NCBI GenBank assembly: GCA_964036315.1
Contig: OZ038496.1
Coordinates: 13,524,883 to 13,588,882 of the forward strand
Direction of reading: 5' to 3'
From: Acanthosepion esculentum
Lineage: Eukaryota; Mollusca; Cephalopoda; Sepiida; Sepiidae
DNA: 64,000 nt
Below, piece by piece: positions 22,411 through 32,856 of this stretch. Each line of letters begins with the position of its first letter. Within the stretch, counting starts at the first letter, position 1. The position numbers and the translations under genes were made by a program. The notes beneath the pieces were generated by a model. That model was not told where the DNA came from. It did not search any database and worked only from the letters and a program-made list of their open reading frames with translations.

Positions 22411-23575
22411 TACAAAACGCTGCCTAAGATCAATGGTGAAAAAGGCTTTGAGCGAATAAAGTAAATTTTTGGATTTCTTATTACAAAGAAAATCTCTGTG
22501 TAAAAAACAACAAAAAAAACATTTCTTTTTATTTCTTATATTTCTTGGAATAAAAAGAAAACAAAAGGGAGGAATCTCTATGTGAACACAGCAGAATAGT
22601 TATTTTTATTTTTCATTTTATTTCTTGTTTTATGAAACCTGAATAAATAAATAGATAAAAAAATTTTGTGTAAAAAGGGTATGTAATAATAATAGCCCCA
22701 TAAGAGCTATTTGCCTTAGTGTAGGGCACATACCGACACCCGGAAAAATAAAACATAGCGTTCTATACTTGAAACCTATACAAGTGTCTCCTGTCTCCTT
22801 TAAATATTACAAGTAAAGCCTGAGGGTTTTGGCGAAAATTTGTGAACATCTCGATACGGCGCTACCAAGATAAAGAAAGTCATTAAATACGCCTATTGCA
22901 TACAAAGATATTTTATTTTAAAGAAGTCTTGTCAGGCTGATACATCACTACAGTTTTCATCAGACACAGTAACTCCAAGAGCAGGGCAAACAGTGGTGAA
23001 AGCGTCTACAGACAGGGAGTTGCATATCACCCACGGAAATTGAATAGGCTTAAGGCAGCACCCAATTGCAATACGAAAAACTCTTGAATGATCCTGTGGC
23101 GTGTCTCAAACGAACGACGGGGTCGCAATGAAATGTGGCGGCCTTTTACCACATTTATTTAATTTGTTTAGGAACCCAAACTGATGTGAAGAAAGGGACA
23201 AGGCAAAGGCATCAATATATACAAATTGTATTCAGCAAAACATACAATAAAGAATGTATACGAAAAAGCAAGCAAAGAGTAAGACGAGAGTTGTCACTCT
23301 TTGACTATCAAAGTCTATCAAAGTTCTCTGAAAGAAAATGAAAGAGTTATTAGTCTGTTATAAATGTTTTAAACAGTTCTTCCGTGCAAGAGGAAATTAT
23401 GTAAGTGTGAAAGAATATGCAGTTTGAGAGCTGAGTGAGAAGATGGGCGCATCGCTTCATCTGTCGTGGATTTCTGTGGCAGCTGAATCTCACTAGTGCG
23501 GCTCCTCTTTTCTTATGCTTATATAGGTGGTCATTGAATCAGGAGCGCCGCGCGGGAAGAATCATTTTCCACATG
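22411..23575. other. No gene recognised
   Basis: Unassigned DNA. The segment 22682-22811 begins TGTAAT, ends ATTACA and holds AATAAA, so it could be the end of an LTR. No partner was found. Confidence 0.35.
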
Positions 23576-23583
23576 CAGAGAAT

Positions 23584-23609
23584 CTGATTGGTCCATACTG
23601 ACCAATCAG
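23584..23609. promoter_or_regulatory. Inverted CCAAT-box dyad
   Basis: CTGATTGGTC and GACCAATCAG form a perfect 10-bp dyad with a 6-bp spacer. A related site with the same spacing lies at 38706-38729, inside flanks that also look alike. This suggests a shared promoter of a repeat family. Confidence 0.5.
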
Positions 23610-23773
23610 TGCATGAGTTTCGGGGAGACTTCTGGGAGCCAGTTCTCCCAAAAGTGCACAAAATTTACTATATGAATATATAGCGATTTTAAAATTGTCG
23701 CTTCAGATGGCAGCGTTGCTTCCTGTCCAATGAATGAATGCTGTTGGAGATTTGAATTTGTAAGGGCGTATGC

Positions 23774-23775
<2 letters not shown>

Positions 23776-23824
<49 letters not shown>
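23776..23824 (+). repeat. (GT)n microsatellite
   Basis: About 24 GT dinucleotides. They sit immediately before the LINE fragment and extend its open frame artificially. Confidence 0.95.
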
Positions 23825-23825
<1 letters not shown>

Positions 23826-24021
23826 TGATGATCGCCATAATCCGAATCTGAAGGAGAAATATGTGGACGGCATGAAAAGCAGACACGTGGAACAAAATGG
23901 AAATGGAAACTCGAAGTGCAACACACTAAGAGAAGCTTTAGTGATATCAGCAAACGCGATCATCCAAAAGGAAAACAAACAAGGAAGAAAATGTGAATGG
24001 ATGACAGAGAAGATTCTCGAC

Positions 24022-24640
24022 ATATTTTTCTCAAAGGAATCGATCCTTCAAATCTACAAATCAACAATTCGCCCTTGCATGGAGTATTGCTGCCATATAT
24101 GGTCTGGAGCCCCATCCGTCTGCCTCGGGGTTCTTGATAAGATCCAGAGACGGATATGCAACGTAATTGGCCCTGATCTGGCATCTCGTCTGCAGTCGCT
24201 CTCTCACAGACGCGCCGTCGCCTCTCTCTGTCTTTTTTACAAATACTTTCACGGTAATTGCTCCGATGAGCATCTTTCGCTGGTTCCCAGACTTCATGAA
24301 TTCAAGCGTCCTACGAGGCTGGCATCCCTCTCTCACCATTTCACTGTTGAAACTGTTAAATGTAGCCGTCTCTTCTACTCCAATAGCTTCATATCTCGCA
24401 CCTCTCGCCTGTGGAACTCCCTTCCTTATTCCTGTTTCCCTGACAACTATAATCTCCAACTATTCAAATGTAATGTCAATCGACATCTCCAGTTGCCTTG
24501 ATCTATCCACTATCCTTCTCCACATCCTTTCCTCTATCACTCCTATCTGCTCTCGCTCCAAATCTTCTGTAACCCCTTGCGTGCTAGTGGCTTCCCGCCT
24601 TGCTTGGGGTGAAATGCTTAAAAAAAAAGAATAAAAGAAT
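24022..24640 (+). mobile_element. LINE 3' end, best-preserved copy (jockey/CR1-like)
   Basis: An open frame runs through ILQIYKSTIRPCMEYCCHIW, LDKIQRRICNVIGPDLASRL, FYKYFHGNCSDE, LVPRLHEFK, HHFTVETVKCS and TSRLWNSLPYSCFP to a stop at 24501. This is the typical C-terminal region after the RT catalytic domain of jockey/CR1-superfamily LINEs (YKS.IRP..EY..HIW; LWNSLP). A short 3' UTR ends CTTGCTTGGGGTGAAATGC with an A-run at 24619. It is 5'-truncated, so the endonuclease and RT core are missing, but the frame is intact, marking it as younger than the other copies in the window. Confidence 0.8.
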
Positions 24641-26408
24641 ACTACACAAAGAAATAAGGAACAAGTTCAGACAAGCTAAAGAGGAATAGCTCAACAAAAA
24701 AATGTACAGAAATAGGAAGAATGAGTATGATAGGTAAATCAAATACCCATTAAAAAAAGAGAACAGTTCAAATGATATGCTCATCAACAGGATGCATAAA
24801 ATCCAAGAACGGAACGGTGATATTAGAAAAAGAAGACACCAGAGATTGAACGAATATATCGGAGAACTCTTTCATAACAAAAGAGAACCACCGGCAAGAC
24901 ACAGACGGACCAGAAATATTAAAAACCGAAATGGAAGCTGCACTTGTCAACACCTATCCTGACCCCACTGGATCGATGTGCTCTACAAGACCGGCTGTTA
25001 GTCCTGTCCTAGTATTACTGGTTCAATCAAAGTCTCCGGTTCACAATGTCGATTCGATTCCACTTTCCAGCCACGTTGTGATTTTTTTTTAATCCTGGAG
25101 AACAATTAAGTAGATTCTGGAAGATTCAGCTGGTCTACCTGTAAGTTCGTTGGGGCGAGAATCGGGCCAAGCAGAAAAATCAAATATGAGCAAGTCGATT
25201 CAAGTCAAAAGAAACTTTTATGTATATGTATATAAGGATGAAATTGGTACAAAAAGAATAATGCTTCTTTTACAAGAAAGTAATGTATATGAAATAACGT
25301 TCAGAAAAAAGACAAATATTGCAAATAATTCTGAAAGGAGAGAAGTAGTTTTCGGTTTCAGCCATTTTGTTCTTAGTAGTTGCCGTAATTATTTCACTAT
25401 CAGGATATAAGAGGGTTCACTTGCAGTATTGCGCCAATATTGCAGATAATTTGAGTTCACTTCCTCCCTTATTACAGCAGCAAGCGGACGCTTTTACTCT
25501 TACGCTGCCACTTTTTCATCACTGTCGATTTCTGTTTAAAAAGCGAATCACAGAGCTTATCCAGCTTCATACATATTTTCAGAAAACCTCAACTTCTGAT
25601 TGGTCACTTAATTTTATTTAAATCATGTTCAAATAACATCGACCTAGTTCTTGACCCGACTAAAAAATAATTCCGCCGAAAATCTATCAATGCCTTTCGG
25701 AGCCTGTCACGTGATTAAACTGATTATAAATACCAGACACAAGTTCGTTCTTCCTCTTCCTTGATTTCTCTCGCTACAAAAATGTAGTTGTAAAAAAGAG
25801 ATATGCGCCCGTCGCGACCCTTTGCGGGCGGAAGCTATGAAAACATATCCACACACGCACACATACACGTACGTATGAAACTTTCCAAACTACATTACAA
25901 TCATACGAAACTTTTCAACAAACATTACAAACTTAATGACAAGCAACGGAAACTTAATTACAAACATTACGGAACATTCACTCCTTCAACCCTTCTAAAG
26001 CTAAAAGTTTACTCAACATGTAGTGAACAAAACAAAATAAAATTCAAATGCTAAGCACTGACTCATTGATTTTGTTAGAAATTAAAAAGACTCGAATTTA
26101 CAAACTTTGCTTAACACACACGTGTTGCAGGGCGTCAAGCAGGTGCTATCAACTCCGCAAACAGAAAAATTTATGTAGGATAATACGATCGAAGCAAGGA
26201 TAACAAAAGCGAGGGTTTCAAAATCTAAGCCAAATTTTATTCAACAATTTGGCAAAAGTATGTACAGGTATTGTTTTTGATTAATCCGATATGAAGTCGG
26301 GGAGTGCCAATCGAAAGATCGTCTTGTTTCAGGGCAGCAGACTACAGGCAGACAAGGCAGTGCTGAGGCAACCTGTTCGTCCTTAGGGTGACGGTCACCA
26401 GGGATGCA
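24641..26408. other. No gene recognised; promoter-like patch near 25724
   Basis: 24640-24960 is A-rich and could be further LINE-like coding debris. At 25690-25770 the order CACGTGA, TATAAATA, then TTCTTCCTCTTCCTTG looks like a promoter with a TATA box, perhaps from an LTR. No element ends are visible. Confidence 0.3.
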
Positions 26409-26681
26409 GCTTGGTAGTATCCAGAAGGACTATCGCATAGGTATGTAGCTAGGCAGTCCTCAGAAGGACTATTGCATAAACATGTGGTCAGGTAGTCCTT
26501 AAAAGGACTATCGCATAAGAATGTAGCTTGTCAGCCCTCAATAGGGCTATCGCATAAGAATGTCGCTTGTTAGCCCTCAAAAGGGCTATCACATAAGAAT
26601 GTCGCTTGTTAGCCCTCAAAAGGGCTATCGCATAAGAATGTAGCTTGTTAGCCCTTAAAAGGGCTATCGCATAAGAATTGG
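26409..26681. repeat. 39-bp tandem repeat, seven units, hairpin in each
   Basis: Seven units of exactly 39 bp start at 26409, 26448, 26487, 26526, 26565, 26604 and 26643. Each carries TAGYCCT-4 nt-AGGRCTA, a 6-7 bp stem. The stem changes in step on both sides: AGTCCT/AGGACT in units 2-3 and AGCCCT/AGGGCT in units 4-7. Because 39 is a multiple of 3, a minus-strand frame stays open with a 13-residue period (SYAIALLRANK). The repeat is probably non-coding. Confidence 0.9.
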
Positions 26682-26689
26682 ACTGGGCT

Positions 26690-26835
26690 GCTGCTGCTGG
26701 GTTCGGCAACCAGGACTGGGAGCGGCTGGCTTCACTGGTGGCTGCTGGGCTTTGGTCTGGTCAGCTGCTGCTGCTGGGCTCGGCCTGGCTGATTGTCTGC
26801 TGCTGCTGCTGCTGCTGGGCTCAGCTTGTGGTCAG
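26690..26835 (+). repeat. CTG-rich tract
   Basis: Irregular runs of GCTGCTGCTG and GGGCT(C/T)GGC, including five or six consecutive CTGs near 26800. It follows directly on the 39-bp array. No open frame of note. Confidence 0.7.
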
Positions 26836-27920
26836 CGTGTCGCTCTAAACCCGGAGCCAAGATATTTGGTGGAAAGAAATCGGCAGTATTTATGTCGGCC
26901 GTGGTCAGCATCGTGGCCTAGTTAACAATGTCTTTTGGTTATTGACTAAAAATTACCTTCTACTTTTGAATGTACACATGGGTTTCATTTAGGCCCCATG
27001 TGTATATGAATTAGTTTCTGGTCATTATTTTTAGTTGTGTATGTTATGTTTTGTGTTTTGATGTCTGAAAACGCTGAGTCACCGGAACTTAATGGCGTTC
27101 GTTCCCTTTTCCGTGGTGACGCTTTCAGACGTTTGAGTAGCCGGCAGTAACTTCCGGCCGGGTGCGATACACGCAAAAGCGAATCCAAAACAAAACTCGT
27201 AAAATTTCACACCTTGATGTTTTTCGGCCAATAGAAAACTAGGAAACATTTAAAAACAAAATTCAAATAATCTTCAGTTATCAGAAACAAATTCTTTTAC
27301 GGACCTTTTCGAAGGGCCGACGCGAAGTTTGTTCGTCGTCCAATGGAAAGGTCCGAATCATACCAGGGAGTGAATTCCCAAATGACTTTTTCAAGCCCCA
27401 CAAACAAAATAAAAGACGGACAAGTTCGCCTGTCACCAGAGAGAAGGAGACGAGCGTATAAACACGTCCCTTGACAAACGTCAAGCGATCGTTATCATTA
27501 TCTCTACCCCTCTCCCTCACCTCTTTTATACTTGATAAACTAAAGGAACATTTAAGACTGGGCGATTACTTCAAAGATATTCTTACCCTTCGATAACGCT
27601 CATACATATATACATCCACACATACGTTCCTGCGTACGTACTCATAAACTCATTCTTGCAAGGACTACTACGAACATTTTGACGACCTTGTATCAATCAA
27701 AATACATTAATTTTATTTGTAAAGACCTTAATTGATTTATATGTATATAAATTTGTTGTTCACTTTACAATTTGATTTTCTTGTTTTCTACCTCTCTTAT
27801 GGTGGGCTATGTAACTCAAACTAACCTGTTTCCACACACATACACTTCACTATAACTGATAACCCACGATAAACATTTTCCCAGCTTTACAGAATTCTTT
27901 CAACTCTCTCACAATGAACA
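26836..27920. other. No gene recognised; one imperfect hairpin
   Basis: At 27063-27130 GTCTGAAA..GTCACC faces GGTGAC..TTTCAGAC around a loop of about 25 nt. Otherwise the DNA is unassigned up to the insertion site of the LTR retrotransposon. Confidence 0.4.
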
Positions 27921-28783
27921 TGTTGGGATTGCTATGAATTAGTGTGTAATCAGAAGGGTTTTTAGGTTTGTGGTAATAAACGTGAAAAGCATGTTCTTCA
28001 TATTAATCACAACAATTTAGTGTAGACATACAAAAGGAATAAATCTCAAAGGCAATATTGAACGAAGAAATAAAGGTAGTCGTGAATTCAATTAGAAACA
28101 AACATTGAATATTTATGTACAAATAAATTACAATACAATTTTTGGAAAAAGTTGTGTTTCAGTCGAAATAACTGAATTGTTGAACAAAAGTTGAATGAAG
28201 TATTTTATGAACTCAAAGTTCATGAATGTTCCTTTGTTTAGGAAAAGTGTTCACATAAAAATTTGAGGAAAATTTATCGAGAGATAAATTTTAAAGTATT
28301 GTAGTTGCGAGATTTTTTTTGCTGAATTTTGTATGTTTTTGTTTTGGCAGAGTTATTCACCTTGGACCGTATTTTTTATATATATTTGCTTTAGTAATAA
28401 TTTCTGTTTGGTAGTGTAGAATAACACTTTTTTAGAAACGTACTAAGATTTCAGAGAGAGAGAGAGAGAAAGAGGTTGAAGATTGAGTCAGGTGTTGACG
28501 CGCGAAAAGTCCTTTAAGTCAAGATGTAGACACGCGTGGATCTCTGTAGAAATCTCTCTGAGAGTGAATTGCTGACTAGTGAATCGGACTAAGATTCGCC
28601 CTTTTATTTACTCTGCGAAAATTAGATCGGCTCCCAGCGCGTTGGCGCCAACATTTATCCTGGGGCATCTCAACCAATAATAAGCCGAGTTTCGCAATGT
28701 GTGGTGTTGATTGGTCGAAACTAGCTCTTATGGAAAATTCCACCTTTAAACGAGTTGAGTGGAAAAATACGGAGGATTCTACA
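27921..28783 (-). repeat. 3' LTR (863 bp)
   Basis: Ends TGTTGGGATTGC and GGATTCTACA on the plus strand, with the same length and sequence as the LTR at 32857. The purine-rich primer next to it is weak (CTCGTGGGGCT on the element strand, about 28788-28798). Confidence 0.93.
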
Positions 28784-28822
28784 AATAGCCCCACGAGATT
28801 AATGGTCAACGTAGTTTGGACA

Positions 28823-31800
28823 TTAATATGTATAAAAGGTGGTGTACTTTGCTGGCCAATGAACGCGCCTGCCGGACCTGGTCCGTGTAGGTGGGTTAAT
28901 TTGGGGTTCAGGCGTAGAAGATGGGTGTTTATGTGATGTCTCAGAAACAGGTGTTGGCTGAGTGGTCACAGGTTGGTCGTCACTGTTGATATAAGCTGGT
29001 TTTAACCGGTCAATGCTGACCGTAGTTCGCTTGCCGGCGAGATCTAGAACAAAATATTTCGACGCTCGAGAAATGACCTGATGCGGTCCAGTGTAGTTGG
29101 GTGTTAAAGGTTTACGGACCATATCTCGGCGTAGAAATACGAACTTGGCTGTATGCAGATCAGCTGGGATGTAATATGGCCTGTGAAAGGCTCTGGTCGG
29201 CGTATAAACAGTTTCAGACATTTTCTGCCGAAGGTCGCTGATAAACTGGCTGGTAGGTAGGTTGTCCGATACAGGGCCGAAGATCTGTCCTGGCAAGGTT
29301 AGGGGAGTCCCAAAAACCAAGTCAGCACTGGTACAGTTCAAGTCCTGCTTGACAGTATTCCTCAAAGCCAGCATGATCAGGGGAAGTTTATCAACCCAAG
29401 TTCGACCTTTAGTTGAAGCAGTTATAGCATATTTAAGCTGCCGATGGAATCTTTCTACGAGGCCGTTGGAACAAGGGTGATATGCTGTAGTGGAAATATG
29501 TTTAATTCCCAATAGATCAGTGAATTCGTTGAAAAGGGCTGATTGAAACTGTGGACCCCTATCGGTAGTGATTACCGAAGGGCATCCGAAGTTTGTAATC
29601 CAGTTATTAAAAATAGCACTGGCCACTGTTTCAGCTGTAGTTGATTGCAGTGGGATGGCGACTGGCCACCGAGTAAAACGGTCGATTATGGTCAAAATGT
29701 ACTCGAATCCATTCACATTTTCAAGTGGGCCCACCAAATCTGCATGCAAGTGAGTAAAACGACCGTCTGGGTCGGCAAAGGTTGATGTAGGTGCCCTTGT
29801 GTGTCTGCCAACTTTGGTGGCTTGGCAACGTAAACACGTGCGGGACCACTGCTTAATGTCAGCTGCCATACCGGCCCAGATAAATCTGTCCGATATGGTC
29901 CGCAACGTCGCCTTGCCTCCAGGATGTGCTTGTGTATGAAAATGGTCAAAAATCAGACGGCGCATATTTGGCGGAATGTACGGACGCGGGTTACCCGTGC
30001 TGATGTCACAATAAACTGACCTGTTTGTAAACGGGAGCGGTCTTTTTTCAATTTTTAAGGAAGTGTCCGAGTGGATAGCTTGCAGGGTTTCGTCCTTGTC
30101 TTGCTCGTCAGCTAAGTTATCAAAGTTCAGTGTTGTACTATGCACTGCGCTGAGAGTTGTACGAGACAAGGTGTCGGCCACGGTATTACTAGCTCCACTA
30201 ATGTAGCGTATATCCGACGAGAATTGTGATATGTAATCCATGTAGCGGATATCTCGCGGATTGTGTTTGTCCGACTTAGCATGTAGAGCGTATGTAAGTG
30301 GCTTATGGTCTGTAAAAATTGAAAAGTCACGACCTTCCAGGATGTGCCGGTAGTGTCTGATGGCTAAATAAATTGCCAACAGTTCACGGCTGAAGGTACT
30401 ATACTTCTGTTGGGCCGTATTTAGCTTAATAGAGAAAAATGACAGTGGTCTTTCCACACCGTCGACTATCTGGTGAAGTACGGCACCAACTGTATCCGAC
30501 GACGCATCGGTAGTTAGCGTCAGTTTCGCGTCGGGTGAGGACGTAATGTACACAAGTTTGGTACAATCCTGCAAAGCTTGTTTTGCTTTACGAAAAGAGT
30601 CCAGCTCGTCTGCAGATAACACAATCTTCGGGTTTTTTCGCTTATGATTAGAAAGAAGATTCGTCAGTGGAAGAAGTACAATGGCACAGTCGCGTATAAA
30701 TCGGCGATAGTAGTTGATCATGCCAATGAATCGCCGTAGCTGTCTTAATGTTGACGGTGGTGGGAATTCACTGATGGCCTTCACCTTTTCGTCCAGGGGA
30801 GCTAAGCCATTCTCATCAATGACGTGACCAAGGAAAGTTAATTCAGGGACAGCGAATAAACATTTATCAATGTTTAACTTTAGTCCGTAATGTTGCAATC
30901 GTTCAAAGACCGACTGTAAATGGTTACGATGTTCCTCGGGCGTTTTACTTGCTATCAGTACGTCGTCAATGTACGCATAAGTATAAGGTAATCCGCGGAG
31001 GACTTCGTCTATAAGACGCTGAAAAGATTGCGCAGCATTACGGAGTCCGAACGGCATTCGGGTAAATTCGTACAAACCGAACGGTGTCGTTATTGCTGTT
31101 TTATGAATATCAGATGGTTCGATAGGAATCTGATAAAAAGCCTTCCTTAAGTCCAGCTTGGTGAAGACAGTAGCGCCTTCAAGGGACAAAGCAAAATCCT
31201 TAATATGAGGGATTGGGTATTTGTCTGGCACAGTCCGAGCGTTTAGGAGTCTGTAATCTCCACACGGTCGCCAGGCATCAGGTTCGTTCTTAGGGACCAT
31301 GTGTAACGGTGTGGAATACGGACTGGAAGATGGTCTTATTATGCCCAGTTTGAGCATGTTTTCGAATTCTTCCTTAGCCACCCGTAATTTAGTTGGGTGT
31401 AGACGACGGGGTGACACGTGGACTGGGGGTCCAGTTGTTTTAATAGTATGTGTTGTGTTGTGTTTTACGGGTTCTGTATGAGTGAACGGTGCTAAAAGAG
31501 ATTTGTACTGCTTAAGCAAATCTTCGCAACCGTTCGCACTAGGTACCAGAGCAGTCAGTCCAACCGTGGAAAGCTTGGATAAAAATCCGCGTCGTCGCAT
31601 ATCCGTGCGCATATCGGTAAGTGTCCGAGATGACAGCTCCACGGACAAGTCGAAGTGTGCGAGGAAATCCGCTCCTATGATGGGTAACTCTACATCGGCT
31701 ATAGTGAAGGTCCATGTATATTCTCTCCGTAGGCCGATGCTTAGAGACATAATACGCTCGCCATACGTGCTGATGGATGTGCCGTTTGCAGCCTGTAGCT

Positions 31801-32017
31801 TGAGTTGAGTTTGTCTGGGCGTTAATGACGATTTCTTACAATAACTCAGCGGTATAACGCTGATCTGAGCGCCAGTGTCAACTAAGAACTTCAATCTGCT
31901 GTTGTTGTCGAGAACGTAAAATAGGCGATTTCCGTTATTTAGCCCAGCAGCACACGCCCTTAATGGCTGCCGGGTTCGGAGTTTCCCGCGTTCTTGTACG
32001 CACATGGTGGCTGACAC
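28823..32017 (-). CDS. pol: pol polyprotein: protease, reverse transcriptase, RNase H, integrase
   Basis: An open frame of 1064 codons from GTG at 32017 (first ATG at 32005), but it is most likely read only as a -1 frameshift extension of gag at 31981-31987. Numbering from 32017, domains in order are: aspartic protease with DTGA at 47-50; RT from about 215, with Asp289 (TKLDL) and YIDD at 349-352; RNase H with Asp504, Glu545, Asp570 and Asp615; integrase HHCC finger (His694, His698, Cys728, Cys731) and DD35E core (Asp760, Asp819, Glu855); then a GPY/F-like module (NYTGPHQV). All catalytic residues are present with no stop or frameshift, so the enzyme set appears complete. It copies the element RNA and inserts the cDNA. 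Confidence 0.93.
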   Translation of the reverse strand: MSATMCVQERGKLRTRQPLRACAAGLNNGNRLFYVLDNNSRLKFLVDTGAQISVIPLSYCKKSSLTPRQTQLKLQAANGTSISTYGERIMSLSIGLRREYTWTFTIADVELPIIGADFLAHFDLSVELSSRTLTDMRTDMRRRGFLSKLSTVGLTALVPSANGCEDLLKQYKSLLAPFTHTEPVKHNTTHTIKTTGPPVHVSPRRLHPTKLRVAKEEFENMLKLGIIRPSSSPYSTPLHMVPKNEPDAWRPCGDYRLLNARTVPDKYPIPHIKDFALSLEGATVFTKLDLRKAFYQIPIEPSDIHKTAITTPFGLYEFTRMPFGLRNAAQSFQRLIDEVLRGLPYTYAYIDDVLIASKTPEEHRNHLQSVFERLQHYGLKLNIDKCLFAVPELTFLGHVIDENGLAPLDEKVKAISEFPPPSTLRQLRRFIGMINYYRRFIRDCAIVLLPLTNLLSNHKRKNPKIVLSADELDSFRKAKQALQDCTKLVYITSSPDAKLTLTTDASSDTVGAVLHQIVDGVERPLSFFSIKLNTAQQKYSTFSRELLAIYLAIRHYRHILEGRDFSIFTDHKPLTYALHAKSDKHNPRDIRYMDYISQFSSDIRYISGASNTVADTLSRTTLSAVHSTTLNFDNLADEQDKDETLQAIHSDTSLKIEKRPLPFTNRSVYCDISTGNPRPYIPPNMRRLIFDHFHTQAHPGGKATLRTISDRFIWAGMAADIKQWSRTCLRCQATKVGRHTRAPTSTFADPDGRFTHLHADLVGPLENVNGFEYILTIIDRFTRWPVAIPLQSTTAETVASAIFNNWITNFGCPSVITTDRGPQFQSALFNEFTDLLGIKHISTTAYHPCSNGLVERFHRQLKYAITASTKGRTWVDKLPLIMLALRNTVKQDLNCTSADLVFGTPLTLPGQIFGPVSDNLPTSQFISDLRQKMSETVYTPTRAFHRPYYIPADLHTAKFVFLRRDMVRKPLTPNYTGPHQVISRASKYFVLDLAGKRTTVSIDRLKPAYINSDDQPVTTQPTPVSETSHKHPSSTPEPQINPPTRTRSGRRVHWPAKYTTFYTY
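31943..31987 (-). promoter_or_regulatory. -1 programmed ribosomal frameshift signal
   Basis: The slippery heptamer GGGAAAC (31981-31987, minus strand) lies in the gag frame as G GGA AAC. A 6-nt spacer (31975-31980) follows, then a 9-bp stem CCCGGCAGC/GCTGCTGGG (31966-31974 with 31943-31951) closing a 14-nt loop. The gag stop codon lies in the loop (31960-31962). Heptamer, spacing, stem and frame relation all fit known -1 sites, and pol is in the -1 frame. Confidence 0.85.
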
Positions 32018-32772
32018 TTTCTTGCGCGGGCGCCAAACACTTCATGATACCAGCAATAGTTTCTCTGGCGGTGACGAGTATGTCTTGACGTTGATCGTCG
32101 CCTACCAGGATTGTGTCTGTTAGCTGAAGTATCGCGACTCCGTCCAGGAATGCTCTGAATTCTGTCTAGGCGTAAAGACAGGTTCCTTAGTTCGGTAGTC
32201 AGAAAATGGAGTTGCTGGTTAACATCCGGGGTCGGGTTATCTGTCACGACAGAGGAAATTTGGCGCGCTGGTCTAGTGTCCACGATTTTGTCCGCGATCG
32301 ATGCCAGCTTGTGGACATCGACCTCCTCAGTTAGGACTGCTAAAATTTGCACTATATCGGGCGGCAATTTCTCCAGCCACATTTGTTTTAATACAGTTTC
32401 GGATATACTGTTGTCACCGAGTAGTGTAATCATTTTACGAAGAAGTTGGGAGGGTTTGCTGTTCCCGAGTGTTACATTCGTAAGGAGATCCTTAATCTTT
32501 CGTTCCTCGGAGCAACCTGTTCGTTGTAGGATTGCGTGCCGAAGCACCTCATACGGCTTTTCGGGCGGGAGATTAATAAGGATATCCGCTACTTCCGCAG
32601 CGATTTCAGCGGGAAGTTTCTCCACAACAAACGCAAATTTCGACTGCTGGGACGTCACGTGTCTGGCTTGGAAAATCGCGTCGAGTTGTATGAACCACGT
32701 TTGTGTATTCGTGGTATAGGAAGGGAGTTCCATCCTGAGTGCAGCTTCAATTGGTTGTACAGGATCTGCCAT
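31960..32772 (-). CDS. gag: gag protein with CHCC zinc finger
   Basis: 270 codons from the ATG at 32770-32772 (product MADPVQPIE..). The open frame extends upstream to 32838, but only through a TTG beside the primer-binding site, which is unlikely to be used. The first 170 residues are helical with WF.QLDAIF, LP.E..AEV.D and KDLL...LG..KPSQLL, a capsid-like region of the CsRn1 type. A basic linker ([13 protein letters not shown]) leads to a C-terminal finger C-W-Y-H-x9-C-x3-C instead of the usual CCHC. It would form the particle and bind genomic RNA. The last 58 nt overlap pol, holding the frameshift site. Confidence 0.9.
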   Translation of the reverse strand: MADPVQPIEAALRMELPSYTTNTQTWFIQLDAIFQARHVTSQQSKFAFVVEKLPAEIAAEVADILINLPPEKPYEVLRHAILQRTGCSEERKIKDLLTNVTLGNSKPSQLLRKMITLLGDNSISETVLKQMWLEKLPPDIVQILAVLTEEVDVHKLASIADKIVDTRPARQISSVVTDNPTPDVNQQLHFLTTELRNLSLRLDRIQSIPGRSRDTSANRHNPGRRRSTSRHTRHRQRNYCWYHEVFGARARKCQPPCAYKNAGNSEPGSH

Positions 32773-32835
32773 GTCGACTGAGGTTTTGTTGTTTGAAATA
32801 ATGTGGTTATCAATTTGTTGGTGGTTTTGCCTGTA

Positions 32836-32853
32836 CAAACGTCGGGGTTACCA
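32836..32853 (-). promoter_or_regulatory. Primer-binding site, tRNA-Trp-like
   Basis: Reads TGGTAACCCCGACGTTTG on the element strand, 3 nt inside the 5' LTR. It resembles the TGGTGACCCCGACGTG site of CsRn1-type elements, which is complementary to the 3' end of tRNA-Trp, differing at one base in the first 16. Confidence 0.7.
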
Positions 32854-32856
32854 ATT

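Noticed and set aside
23770..24020. N-terminal extension of the LINE ORF
   Set aside because: It runs through a (GT)n tract and shows no LINE motif before 24022.
28576..28809. Small minus-strand ORFs shared by 28576-28809 and 33512-33742
   Set aside because: They lie in the two LTRs and are repeated only because the LTRs are identical. The sequence looks like promoter DNA.
31482..32781. Plus-strand ORFs opposite gag and pol
   Set aside because: They are shadows of the minus-strand coding sequence with no recognisable motif.
31960..32838. Longer gag start at 32838
   Set aside because: The codon is TTG and overlaps the primer-binding site. The first ATG (32772) is the sensible start.
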